Assembly: GCA_021845505.1 (NCBI GenBank)
Contig: JAJZVU010000011.1
Span: 1-64,000 of the forward strand
DNA: 64,000 nucleotides
Reading direction: 5' to 3'
Origin: Pseudomonadota bacterium
Lineage (GTDB): Bacteria > Pseudomonadota > Gammaproteobacteria > Burkholderiales > Burkholderiaceae_C
A program made the translations under genes and the position numbers. Numbering within the stretch: the first letter of the stretch is position 1; the number at the start of each line of letters is the position of its first letter. Of the stretch, positions 45,666-54,249 are shown piece after piece. Below the pieces are notes generated by a model. The model was not told where the DNA came from. It searched no databases and was given only the letters and a program-made list of their open reading frames with translations.

Positions 45666-48179
45666 TCAGGCGTCGAGCCACCGCCGCGGGCCGGCGCGGC
45701 GGGCGATGCCCCCCCGCGCATCGATGCGCATCAGGTGCAGCCAGCCGTTGTCGGCAAGCCGGGCCAGCAGCGGCTGGCGCTCGAGCACGCCTTCGATCGC
45801 CTGCTCCGCCGCCTCGATCAGCACCGTCAGGCGCAAGGGCTCGTGGATCCAGCGCGACCCGTCGTGCAGCGACTGCAACGCCAGGCCGATGCGCAGGTCC
45901 CCGCCGTTGCCCTCGAACACCCCGATGTCGCCGCCCACCACGTTGTGCAGCAGCTTGTTGCCGCTGCCCATGCGCTGCGGGTCGCAGGTGGAAGCGTGGT
46001 ATTGCCAGTTGATCCAGTGCGCCACCAGCAGCGGCGCGGTCATCAGCGCCTCCAGCCGGCTGGCGTCGGCGTCGTCCGCCGGGTCGTAGTCGTGCAGGAA
46101 GCAGCGCCCTTCGAGCACCGCGCCGACGCTGCGCCAGCGCGGCGCCAGGATCAACGCCGCGTTGCCCGCCAGGCCCCATTCGGGGCGCGTCTGCGCGCCA
46201 TCGTTGGCGCGCTCGCGCAGTTGCCGCAACAGTCGCGCAGCCGGCACCCTGGGGTCGAGGCCCAGCCGCGGCGCGCGTTCGCGCCGCACCTGGTCGCAGG
46301 CCTGCTCGAGCGCGCCGTGCAGGCGCTGCCAGCGCTCGCGCGCGTGCTGGGGCAGCAGGTCGAGGTCGAAGGCCTGCACTTCGTCGGTGGTCGTGTTGTG
46401 CAGCGCGGCGACGAACACCGTCTGCCGCGGGATGTCGATTCCCTCCTCGACCAGCCCGGCGCGCACGCGGGGCTGGTTGAGCAGCCGCGCCAGCGCGCGC
46501 GCGTTGACCTCGCCGCTGTTGCCGCAACACGCGCCGCAGTCCAGCGCCGCGGCCTGCGGGTTGTTGCTGCTCTGGCTGGCGTGCGCGACCAGCAGCACCA
46601 GCGGCGCCAGGTCGCGCTGCAGGCCCATCGCGCGCAGCACCCCGGCCGCCAGCGCGACCTCGGCGGCCGGCTCCAGGCCCGACAAGCGCGGCCGGCACAG
46701 CGGACGGTAGCGCGCAGGCAGCCCGGCCAGGTCGTCGCTGACGCGGGATCGCGTCGACGGCAGCAGCCAGCGCGCCAGCGCCGGCAGGTGGGCCGCTCCG
46801 GCGGCCTCGACATAGCTGAACGCGGCCGCCGGCCAGCGACTCGCGCCGCCGCGTTGCTGCGCCCGCGCGAGTCGGCGTCGGCGCGCCGCCGCGGCGCGCT
46901 CGGTGTCCGGCGCCGAATCCCCGTCGGCCGTCCGCACGACTTCGTCGCGCAGTTCCAGCGCGGGCGCCAGCAGACCGGGCAACTGCGGCCTGCGCGCCTC
47001 GGTGGCCAGCGGGGTGTAGGCGGCGGGCAGCCCGAAGAACCCCGCGAAGCCCAGGGTCCGCACCGCCGGCCAGACGGCCTCGATGGCGCGCCGCAACGGC
47101 TCGCTGCGCACATCGATGCAGAACACCGCCTGCACCTCGGCGTGCGGCGGCGCCGGCCGCGCCGCGCCTTCCAGCCGGCTGACGAGCTCTCGCTGGTAGC
47201 TCAGGTCCAGCGCGAGCTGCCAGATTGCATCGGGCCACAGCGCGTGCTCGGCCTGCCGCAGCGACTCGGCCGCCCCGGTCCACGCACCCTGCACCGCTGC
47301 GAAGGCCGAGCGGGCCGCGGCATCGTCCTTGCACTCCAGCAGGATCGCCCCCCAGGCCATGCGGATCGCCAGCAGGTCGCGCAGGTGGCTGTCCTCGCGC
47401 CCTTCGAGCCGCGCCTGCCAGCGCAGGTAGGCGCACCACGACGCCCACCCCTGCACGGTCAGCAGCACGGCCTCCAGGTAGTCGGCCCAGTGCCGCTGCG
47501 GCAGCCCCAGGCGCTGCAGCACCCATCGCTGGGCCTGCTCGCGTGTCGGCGGCAACGCCGCCAGGCCGCGCCGCAACCCGGGCAGGCCCATCAGCAGCCC
47601 GATGCCATGGTCATGGCCGATGCTGTCGCGCCAGAAGGCGTACAGCCCCTGGCCGCGCTCGGGCTGCCAGTCCGCCTGCCGGCGATCGAAGTAGGCGGCG
47701 CAGGCCTGGCTGACCTGATGGGTGATGGCCTGGCGCCACGACAAGCGTTGCTGGCGCCGCGGGTCGTCATCCAGCGCGTCGATCAGCAGCGGCAGGCGCG
47801 GCAGCCCTGGCGCCTCGCCCAAGGCCTCGACGCAGCGCGCTTCGCTCCAGCCGCCTTCGCGCGCGCCCGGCGTCGCGTGCAGCGCGGCCTGCAGCGCGGC
47901 CGGCGCGATGCGCCCCTGCTCCCAGGCGCTGCGCACAAGCGGGCGCGGAGCGAACACCTGGATTCCGGCCAGCACGGCCATGCGGGCGGCCACTTCGCGC
48001 AGCGGGCGCCCGACGCGTTGCCAGTGGGGATTGACTGCGATCGCACGGTCCAGCGGCCACGCCGGCGCGATCTGCGCGCAGGCCTGCTCGCAGGCCGCGT
48101 CGATGCTCGCCAGCGAGTCGGTCGTGCGGCCCTCGGCTCGCGCCGCGGCCGCCACGCCACCACCTGCCGGCGCGTTCAT
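45666..48179 (-). CDS. dabA: DabA: inorganic-carbon pump carbonic-anhydrase-like subunit (DUF2309)
   Basis: The 837-residue protein matches DabA (formerly DUF2309/UPF0753), the cytoplasmic zinc subunit of the DAB energy-coupled CO2-to-bicarbonate pump described in Halothiobacillus. The zinc and active-site pattern of beta-carbonic-anhydrase type is present: Cys354 and Asp356 in VFCIDVRSE, His533 in LVAHASQSSNN and Cys548 in DCGACCG. These align with Cys351, Asp353, His524 and Cys539 of DabA2. Its ATG overlaps the dabB stop in an ATGA arrangement, so translation is coupled. The pump raises internal bicarbonate for RubisCO or carboxylases; no cbb genes are in the window. It is followed by the FkbM gene. 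Confidence 0.95.
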   Translation of the reverse strand: MNAPAGGGVAAAARAEGRTTDSLASIDAACEQACAQIAPAWPLDRAIAVNPHWQRVGRPLREVAARMAVLAGIQVFAPRPLVRSAWEQGRIAPAALQAALHATPGAREGGWSEARCVEALGEAPGLPRLPLLIDALDDDPRRQQRLSWRQAITHQVSQACAAYFDRRQADWQPERGQGLYAFWRDSIGHDHGIGLLMGLPGLRRGLAALPPTREQAQRWVLQRLGLPQRHWADYLEAVLLTVQGWASWCAYLRWQARLEGREDSHLRDLLAIRMAWGAILLECKDDAAARSAFAAVQGAWTGAAESLRQAEHALWPDAIWQLALDLSYQRELVSRLEGAARPAPPHAEVQAVFCIDVRSEPLRRAIEAVWPAVRTLGFAGFFGLPAAYTPLATEARRPQLPGLLAPALELRDEVVRTADGDSAPDTERAAAARRRRLARAQQRGGASRWPAAAFSYVEAAGAAHLPALARWLLPSTRSRVSDDLAGLPARYRPLCRPRLSGLEPAAEVALAAGVLRAMGLQRDLAPLVLLVAHASQSSNNPQAAALDCGACCGNSGEVNARALARLLNQPRVRAGLVEEGIDIPRQTVFVAALHNTTTDEVQAFDLDLLPQHARERWQRLHGALEQACDQVRRERAPRLGLDPRVPAARLLRQLRERANDGAQTRPEWGLAGNAALILAPRWRSVGAVLEGRCFLHDYDPADDADASRLEALMTAPLLVAHWINWQYHASTCDPQRMGSGNKLLHNVVGGDIGVFEGNGGDLRIGLALQSLHDGSRWIHEPLRLTVLIEAAEQAIEGVLERQPLLARLADNGWLHLMRIDARGGIARRAGPRRWLDA

Positions 48180-49768
48180 CGGGCCCCCCAGGCGACGCTG
48201 CGCGCGGCCGCCCGCGGCTCGCGCCTGGCGCCGGCAGGAACCCAGCTCGCCGGCCACATCCGCAGCGCCACGCGGGTGTACGCCTCGTCGAGGTAGAAAC
48301 CGGCATAGCTCCAGCGCCGGCATGCCCACAGCAGGCGCGGGCGCAAGTGCAGCGCGGCCAGCGCCAGGTAGCCCAGCGCCATGCCGGCCAGCGCCACCAC
48401 GCCGGCAGCCGGCCACGGCGCGTCGTGCACCCCCAGCGCCAGCCGATGCATCAGCTGCGCGGCGAGCGTCAGCGCCAGCAGCCATGCGAGCCCGGCCGCG
48501 GCGCGGCTCGCGATCGCGCCGCGCCGCCCGGCCGCCCGCGCGGGAAGCCACAGCAGCGGCGCCCAGGCCAGCGCGACCACCGCGATCCACCACCACGGCC
48601 AGGCCTCGCCGCCGCAGCCGCGCTGCACCGAAGCCAGCACCGCAGCGGCCAGCCACGGCGCAGCCAGCACGCTGCACGCGCTGACCGGCAGCGCTTCGTG
48701 CAGCGCCTGCAGCCCGGACTCGCGCACCGCGCCGGGTGCCGACAGGAAGGCCTGTGCCTTGTAGAGCGAATGACCGATCAGGTGCAGCGCCGCCAGTTGG
48801 TACAGCCCGAGCCCGCACTCCATCACCATGAAGCCCATCTGCGCCACCGTGGACCATGCCAGCCGCACCTTGATGCTCACCCGTGTCAGGCTGACCATCC
48901 CGGCCAGCGTCGCGCTGGCCAGCCCGCCGGCGACCAGCAGCCAGCGCGCCGCCGTCGACGTGGCCAGCAGCGGCGCGAACACGATGAGCACGTAGCCCCC
49001 CAGGTTGACCACCCCGGCGTGCAGCAACGCCGACACCGGCGTGGGTGCCTCCATGACCTGGATCAGCCAGCCGTGCACCGGCAGCAGCGCGGTGCGCAGC
49101 AGCACGGCCAGCACCAGCAGCAGCGCGCCGGCCTGCAGCGCGGCCGACGCCGGCGCGTGCTGCAGCCGCTGTGCCAGCGCGGGCAGCGAAGCGCTTCCCG
49201 ACTGCCACCAGACCAGCCCGGCAGCGCCCAGCAGCAGCAGGTCGGCCAGCCTGTCGGCGATGCGCTTCTTGTGCGCCGCCAGCAGCGCGAAGGGCCTCTC
49301 GCGATAAAAGCACAACAGACCATGCAGCGCCGCCGCGACACCGGCCCAGGCGGCGATGAGCACCAGCCAGTTGCCGGCCAGCAGCAGCCACTGCACACCG
49401 GCCAGCACGCCGGCCAGCCCCGCCGCGTAGCGGCGCTGCCCCGGTTCGCCCTGCAGGTAGCGCGACGAAAAGCTGCCGATCACCGTGCCCAGGAACTGCA
49501 CCAGCAGCGCGAGCCAGGCGCCCAGCGGCCACAGCGCCAGGCCACCGGCCAGCGGCGCGGCGGGCGCACCGTGCAGCCAGCGAGGGTGCAGCCACTGCCA
49601 GGCCAGCGCCGCGGCGGCGCCGAGCAGCGCGGCAGCGCACGAGGCCAGCAGCCAGCGCCAGGCCAGCGGGTCGCCGGCGCGGCGTGCCAGCCGGATCGAC
49701 AGCGCGCAACAGGACATGAGGACGGCAGGGGCCAGCGCGGCCGCGGCAAGCAGCTGAGGTATGGGCAT
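48176..49768 (-). CDS. dabB: DabB: proton-conducting membrane subunit of the DAB carbon pump
   Basis: The 530-residue protein resembles NuoL/MrpA proton-channel subunits and is the membrane partner of DabA. About 13-14 membrane spans are predicted. Conserved elements are LLPVHGWLIQVMEAPTPVSALLHAGVVNLGGY, typical of complex I antiporter-like subunits (Lys/Glu/His channel), the SSRYLQGEPGQRR loop after TM3, and a late AHKKRIADRLADLLLL. Its stop overlaps the dabA start. It is divergent from a LysR-type regulator across a 97-nt gap with palindromic elements, the normal layout of DAB operons. Function: couple the proton gradient to vectorial CO2 hydration. Confidence 0.92.
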   Translation of the reverse strand: MPIPQLLAAAALAPAVLMSCCALSIRLARRAGDPLAWRWLLASCAAALLGAAAALAWQWLHPRWLHGAPAAPLAGGLALWPLGAWLALLVQFLGTVIGSFSSRYLQGEPGQRRYAAGLAGVLAGVQWLLLAGNWLVLIAAWAGVAAALHGLLCFYRERPFALLAAHKKRIADRLADLLLLGAAGLVWWQSGSASLPALAQRLQHAPASAALQAGALLLVLAVLLRTALLPVHGWLIQVMEAPTPVSALLHAGVVNLGGYVLIVFAPLLATSTAARWLLVAGGLASATLAGMVSLTRVSIKVRLAWSTVAQMGFMVMECGLGLYQLAALHLIGHSLYKAQAFLSAPGAVRESGLQALHEALPVSACSVLAAPWLAAAVLASVQRGCGGEAWPWWWIAVVALAWAPLLWLPARAAGRRGAIASRAAAGLAWLLALTLAAQLMHRLALGVHDAPWPAAGVVALAGMALGYLALAALHLRPRLLWACRRWSYAGFYLDEAYTRVALRMWPASWVPAGARREPRAAARSVAWGAR

Positions 49769-49817
49769 TCCGGATACGGGCGGGTGGTCTTGCCGATATG
49801 GTGCCCGCGGGCCGTCA

Positions 49818-49863
49818 TTCTGTAAAATTCATTGATATGAACAGTTCGTTCTGTAAAAACGAA
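49818..49863. promoter_or_regulatory. Operator region between dabB and the LysR gene
   Basis: TTCTGTAAAA occurs at 49818 and 49849, 31 bp apart. A dyad TTCGTT-N7-AACGAA spans 49845-49863, and TTCAT-TGAT-ATGAA lies between them. This fits LysR-type (T-N11-A) binding sites. It is the only AT-rich patch in the area. Confidence 0.6.
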
Positions 49864-49865
49864 TC

Positions 49866-50804
49866 ATGAACTTGGACCGCCTGAACTTCCGCCACCTGCT
49901 GTACTTCTGGCGTGTCGCCGGCACCGGGCATCTCACGCGTGCCGCGCAGGAACTGCACGTCTCGCAGTCGGCGCTTTCGACCCAGATCCGCCAGCTCGAG
50001 GAGCGACTGGGCGAGGCGCTGTTCGAGCGCGACGGCCGACGGCTGGTGCTCACCGCGACAGGCCAGATCGTGCAGTCGTACGCCGAGAACATCTTCGGCC
50101 TCGGGCAGGAACTGCTGGGCCGCCTCGACGGCCAGGGCCAGGGCGCGTTCAGGCTGCGCGTCGGCAGCGTGGCCACGCTGTCGCGCAACTACCAGGAGAA
50201 CTGGATCCGCCCGCTGCTGGCCGACCCGGCGGTGACCTTGAGCCTGGAGTCGGGGATGCTCGGCGAACTGCTCGAGCGCCTGCTGCAGCATCGGCTGGAC
50301 GTGGTGCTTTCCAACGAGGCGGTCGCCGCGGAGTCCGAGCGACCGTTCCATTGCCGCTTCCTCGGCAGCCAGGCGATCTCGCTGGTCGGGCCCGCGGCCA
50401 CCTGGAAGCGCCGCCGGCTGCGCGTCCCCGAGGACCTGCACGACAAGGACCTGGCGCTGCCCGGTCCGCGCCACGCGCTGCGCGGGCAGTTCGACGCGCT
50501 GTGCATGGCCGCCGGAGTCAGGCCCCGCTGTCGCGCCGAGGTCGACGACATGGCGATGCTGCGGCTGATCGCCCGCGACAGCGGCTGGCTGACCGTGCTG
50601 CCCGAGGTGGTGGTGCAGGACGAACTGCGCACCGGCAGCCTGGTCAAGGTCGGCCGTTCCGAACAACTGCAGGAACATTTCTACGCCATCACGACCAGCC
50701 ACCGGCATCGGCTCGAGCGCCTGGAAGGCCTGCTCGAGGGCTCTTCGCGCGCGCTGCGGCCGACGCGCGGCCGACAGGCCCTACACTCTGCGCCCAGCGC
50801 CTGA
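49866..50804 (+). CDS. LysR-family regulator divergent from dabBA
   Basis: The 312-residue protein has a LysR N-terminal HTH (HLLYFWRVAGTGHLTRAAQELHVSQSALSTQIRQLEERLGEALFER, summarised as residues 9-52) and a periplasmic-binding-like effector domain. The Ser-Gln-Ser-Ala-Leu-Ser recognition helix and FERDGRRLVLTATG wing are typical. It resembles the NhaR/CbbR-like regulators found with DAB operons. It is read away from dabB across palindromic DNA, so control of dabBA, and autoregulation, is likely. Effector is unknown; bicarbonate- or redox-linked metabolites are guesses. Confidence 0.9.
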   Translation: MNLDRLNFRHLLYFWRVAGTGHLTRAAQELHVSQSALSTQIRQLEERLGEALFERDGRRLVLTATGQIVQSYAENIFGLGQELLGRLDGQGQGAFRLRVGSVATLSRNYQENWIRPLLADPAVTLSLESGMLGELLERLLQHRLDVVLSNEAVAAESERPFHCRFLGSQAISLVGPAATWKRRRLRVPEDLHDKDLALPGPRHALRGQFDALCMAAGVRPRCRAEVDDMAMLRLIARDSGWLTVLPEVVVQDELRTGSLVKVGRSEQLQEHFYAITTSHRHRLERLEGLLEGSSRALRPTRGRQALHSAPSA

Positions 50805-50864
50805 ACGCGACACCCGATCGCCGCCTGGCCGCGGGCCAGGCGCGCAACCCTCTTTTGCCGACCC

Positions 50865-52790
50865 ATGATGACCGACCTCGAAGCCCTGCGCGCCCGCGCG
50901 GTTGCCTACCAGACCCGATCCGCCGCGGCCGCGGTGGAAGTCGAATTCGCCTCCACCCCGCAGCTCGTCCAAACGCTCGAAGGGCCGGTTCGATGCCAGG
51001 CCGGCGACGCCATCCTGACCGGGGTCCAGGGCGAGCGCTGGCCGGTCGCGCGCGAGCGGTTCGAGCGCAAGTACGAGCCCGCGGGCGGCCAGGCCGCCGG
51101 CCTTCCGGGACCTTACCGCAAGCGCTTCGCGCGCGTCCAGGCGACGCGGCTGCAGGCGGGGCTGGAGTTGGCGCTGTCCGGCGACCGCGGTCGCCTCTGC
51201 GGGCAGCCTGGCGACTGGTGCGTCTGGTACGCGCCGGACGACGCGGCGATCGTCGCGGCCGACGTGTTCCCGAAGACCTACGAACTCTCGCGCGTCCCGG
51301 TGTACGTCGGCCTCGCCGAACTGCCGCAAGCGGCGCGCGCGCAGGCCGCCGCCGCGTGCGCCGGGCTGCAGCAGCTGCTGCGCTGCACTCCGCTGGTGTG
51401 CGCCGACCACTCCGACGAGCGCGGCGACGCCGAGCCGATCTGGTTCCGGGTGGTCGACGGCGCCAGCCGGCACGAGCGCCACGCGATCGCGCCGAGCCTG
51501 GAAGTCCGGCTCGCCGACCTGACGGGTGGGCGCGTGGCCGAGGCGCTGCGCGAGGCGCTGCGCCGCGCAAGCCTGCTGGGCTTCAGCCGCGAGCGCATCC
51601 GCGATCTGTGCTCGGCGCAGCCCGCCGAGCAGGAGGCGGCGCTGGGCATGCTCGATACGGTGGTCGCCCAGCTGGTCGCGGTGGACCGCTTCAACGGCTG
51701 GCTGGCAGCCGACGACCCCGATCCGGATGCCGCGCGCCAGGCCGAAACCGCCTGGACCGTCGAGCCCTCGAACTTCATCGAGGCCAGGCAGCACATCGCC
51801 GAGCCCGACGGTCTGGCCCGACTGGTGCGCATCGGCGCGGTCGCCGACAGCGCGGCGGTGCACTACCAGACTCGATGGCAGCAGCTGGTGCTGGCGACGA
51901 CCAAGGAGATCGCCGCGGGCGCGAAGGGAACTGCCGTCGACAAGGCCGTCGCACTGGCCGCGCTGCTGCTGCGCCGCCCGCTGTCGCTGGTCGCGCTGGG
52001 CATGTTCGCCGCGCTGATGCTCGCGGCTGCGCCGGAACTGGGCGGGCAGCGATGGATCGCCGGCGGTTCGCTGCCGTTCCTGGTGCTGTACATCGCTGCG
52101 CTCGGCGTCGCCTGGTGGCGCTACGCGCGCGCCAAGTCGGAGCGTTGGGAGGGCACCCACCAGGACCTTCGGCTGCTCGCCGAATGGCTGCGCGTGGAGC
52201 ATGCGCGGGTGATCGCCGGCAGCGGTGTCTCGGTGCTCGAATGCCTGCAGGTGCGCCAGCATGCCGACTCGGGCTGGGTGCGGCTGGCGCTGCGCTCGCT
52301 GCTGCACGCCCAGCCGGTGGCCGCCGCCAGCGACCCTGGCGGGTTGGCGTGGGTGCACCGGCACTTCGTCGGGACACAGCTCCGCTACCACAAGGAAACG
52401 CTGATCACCCGCCGCGAAGCAGCGATCGGCCTGCTGTCCTTCGGTGGGCGACTGGGTGCGCGACTGTTCCTCTTCACCCTGCTGTCGCTGCTGGCGTGGG
52501 AGATCGTCTGCGTGGCGCTGCACCGCGACGCCGGCTGGCCCGGCCACCTGCTGGCGATCACCCAGCTGGTGTCGCTGGCCTTCTGGGGAGCGATGCGCAA
52601 GACCATCGACGTGCTGGGTCTGGAGCAGGAAGTGGTGCGCGCCGAGGTCGTGCTGCATGCCCTGACCCAGGCCGAGCGCAGGCAGGAGCTCGACGGCGTG
52701 CTGGACGCGACCCGCACCTTCGCCAAGGACCAGGAAGACTGGCATTCGCTGCACCGCAGCAAGCCGGTCGAGGCCACCACGGGCGCCTGA
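50865..52790 (+). CDS. Unrecognised 641-residue protein with four C-terminal membrane spans
   Basis: Two similar N-terminal modules are visible: RCQAGDAILTGVQGERWPVARERFERKYEP (about 43-72) and GQPGDWCVWYAPDDAAIVAADVFPKTYEL (about 112-140). They share PGD/AGD, a middle acidic turn and F-x-x-x-Y-E. Residues 150-360 are helical. The C-terminal half has two hydrophobic pairs at about 372-420 and 533-577, separated by a long helical segment. The layout recalls SLATT/DUF4231-like membrane effectors that are coupled to nucleotide-sensing domains, but no such name can be assigned with confidence. It starts 60 nt after the LysR gene on the same strand. The ATGATG start has no strong ribosome-binding site. 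Confidence 0.7.
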   Translation: MMTDLEALRARAVAYQTRSAAAAVEVEFASTPQLVQTLEGPVRCQAGDAILTGVQGERWPVARERFERKYEPAGGQAAGLPGPYRKRFARVQATRLQAGLELALSGDRGRLCGQPGDWCVWYAPDDAAIVAADVFPKTYELSRVPVYVGLAELPQAARAQAAAACAGLQQLLRCTPLVCADHSDERGDAEPIWFRVVDGASRHERHAIAPSLEVRLADLTGGRVAEALREALRRASLLGFSRERIRDLCSAQPAEQEAALGMLDTVVAQLVAVDRFNGWLAADDPDPDAARQAETAWTVEPSNFIEARQHIAEPDGLARLVRIGAVADSAAVHYQTRWQQLVLATTKEIAAGAKGTAVDKAVALAALLLRRPLSLVALGMFAALMLAAAPELGGQRWIAGGSLPFLVLYIAALGVAWWRYARAKSERWEGTHQDLRLLAEWLRVEHARVIAGSGVSVLECLQVRQHADSGWVRLALRSLLHAQPVAAASDPGGLAWVHRHFVGTQLRYHKETLITRREAAIGLLSFGGRLGARLFLFTLLSLLAWEIVCVALHRDAGWPGHLLAITQLVSLAFWGAMRKTIDVLGLEQEVVRAEVVLHALTQAERRQELDGVLDATRTFAKDQEDWHSLHRSKPVEATTGA

Positions 52791-52817
52791 TCCCGCGATT
52801 CCCTGATCCCGCGATTC
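52786..52817. repeat. 16-bp tandem duplication
   Basis: CCTGATCCCGCGATTC occurs twice head to tail, at the stop of the four-TM protein gene. It falls between convergent genes and may be a replication slip. It has no visible function. Confidence 0.9.
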
Positions 52818-52842
52818 GGTTGGCGGCCCGACCCGCGCGCGG

Positions 52843-54204
52843 TCAACCCGCGCCGCTGCGCGCGACGCGCAGCAGCGCGAGCGTGCCGCAGGCCATCAGC
52901 GCGGCCGCCAGCGCGAAACCCAGCGCCGGCGACACGGCGCTCCACAGCAAGCCGACCGCGGCGCTGGAGACGAACCGGGCGACGCCGTTGACCGTGCCCA
53001 GCGCCCCGTAGCCCAGGCCCAGCTCGCGGGCATCGATCATCTCCGCGCTGACCGTGGGCTCCAGCGCCTCCTCGACCGCGACGTACAGCCCGGCGCACAG
53101 GAAAATGGTCGCCAGCAAAGGCAGGCCGGCGCTTCCCGCCACGAAGGCCCAGGCGGTCAGCGCCGCGGTCAGCGCGCCCAGCGCATAGCCGCCGACCAGC
53201 AGCGGCAGGTGGCCGACGCGATCGGCCAGCGCGCCGATCGGATAGGACATCACCACCTGCACCAGGTTGCGCCCGACGAACAGCAGACCGGCGACCTGCG
53301 CCGCCTCGACCACGCCCAGCGACGGCGTGAGCAGGCCGGTCGCGGCGAGGATCAGCAGCGAGGCCGAGAAGTCCCCCATGCCGAACAGAGCGACCGCGCC
53401 GAGGTAGCGCCGGAAGCGCGTCGGCAGTCCGCGCAGCGAGCGCAGCAGCCGCGCGTCGGGGTTGGGCGAGCGCCGCGGATCGTGCACCAGCGCGACAAAG
53501 GCCAGCGCGGCCAGCGCGCCGGGAATCAGCGAAAGCCAGAGGACCAGCCGGAACGGCGCGGCAGGGTCGCGCCACGGCAGCCCATGCGCCCAGCCCAGCA
53601 GCCCGACTCCCAGCAGCGGCCCGAGCACCGCGCCGACGGTATCGGCGGCGCGATGGAAGCCGAAGGCGCGCCCCTTGGTCTGCGGGGTCACCGCCTGCAC
53701 CACGATGGCATCGCGCAGCGGCCCGCGCAGCCCCTTGCCGAACCACGACGCCAGCCGGCCCAGCAGCAGCAACGGCCAGCCGCCGGCCAGCGCGATCAAC
53801 GCCTGGCCGAGCGGCGTCAGCGCATAGCCCAGCACGACCAGCAGCTTGCGGTGCCCCAGCCTGTCGGCGGCATGGCCGGCGAACATCCTGGTGAAACTGG
53901 CCAGCGCATCGGCGCTGCCCTCGATCAGCCCGAGCGCGCTCGCCGGCAGCCCCAGCACCGCCAGCAGGCCGGGCAGCAGCACCGTGGCGGTCTCGTAGCA
54001 CAGGTCCCCGAGCGCGCTGGTCAGCCCGGCCCCGAGCACGGTGCGGTTGAGCCAGTTGCCGGCCGCGCCATCGGCCTGGACTGTCGGGCCGGGCTGGTTC
54101 AAGTCGATGCCTCCGTCGATCGGCGGCCGGCTCGATGACCGGCTCCCGGTCGTCCCCGGCCGCGCCGGGCGCGGCCGACCCGGCCTCGTCGGCCATGCGG
54201 CCAT
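52843..54204 (-). CDS. MFS transporter
   Basis: The 453-residue carrier has about 12 predicted membrane spans after a hydrophilic N terminus of about 50 residues. Marks are GAGLTSALGDLCYETATVLLPG in TM1-2, the loop 2-3 segment GHAADRLGHRKLLVVLGY with the MFS D-R-G/K pattern, LASWFGKGLRGPLRDAIV in the loop 4-5 region, and the C-half loop SYPIGALADRVGHLPLLVGG. This pattern is of the uncharacterised MFS group with GKGLRGPxRDA, related to drug or sugar exporters. It is convergent with the four-TM protein gene. The long Arg/Pro-rich N terminus suggests the true start may be further in, but no better one was seen. Confidence 0.85.
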   Translation of the reverse strand: MAAWPTRPGRPRPARPGTTGSRSSSRPPIDGGIDLNQPGPTVQADGAAGNWLNRTVLGAGLTSALGDLCYETATVLLPGLLAVLGLPASALGLIEGSADALASFTRMFAGHAADRLGHRKLLVVLGYALTPLGQALIALAGGWPLLLLGRLASWFGKGLRGPLRDAIVVQAVTPQTKGRAFGFHRAADTVGAVLGPLLGVGLLGWAHGLPWRDPAAPFRLVLWLSLIPGALAALAFVALVHDPRRSPNPDARLLRSLRGLPTRFRRYLGAVALFGMGDFSASLLILAATGLLTPSLGVVEAAQVAGLLFVGRNLVQVVMSYPIGALADRVGHLPLLVGGYALGALTAALTAWAFVAGSAGLPLLATIFLCAGLYVAVEEALEPTVSAEMIDARELGLGYGALGTVNGVARFVSSAAVGLLWSAVSPALGFALAAALMACGTLALLRVARSGAG

Positions 54205-54249
54205 TACAGCACAGCCATCGCCGGTCGCGGCTTCGCCCGGCTGTGCGCG

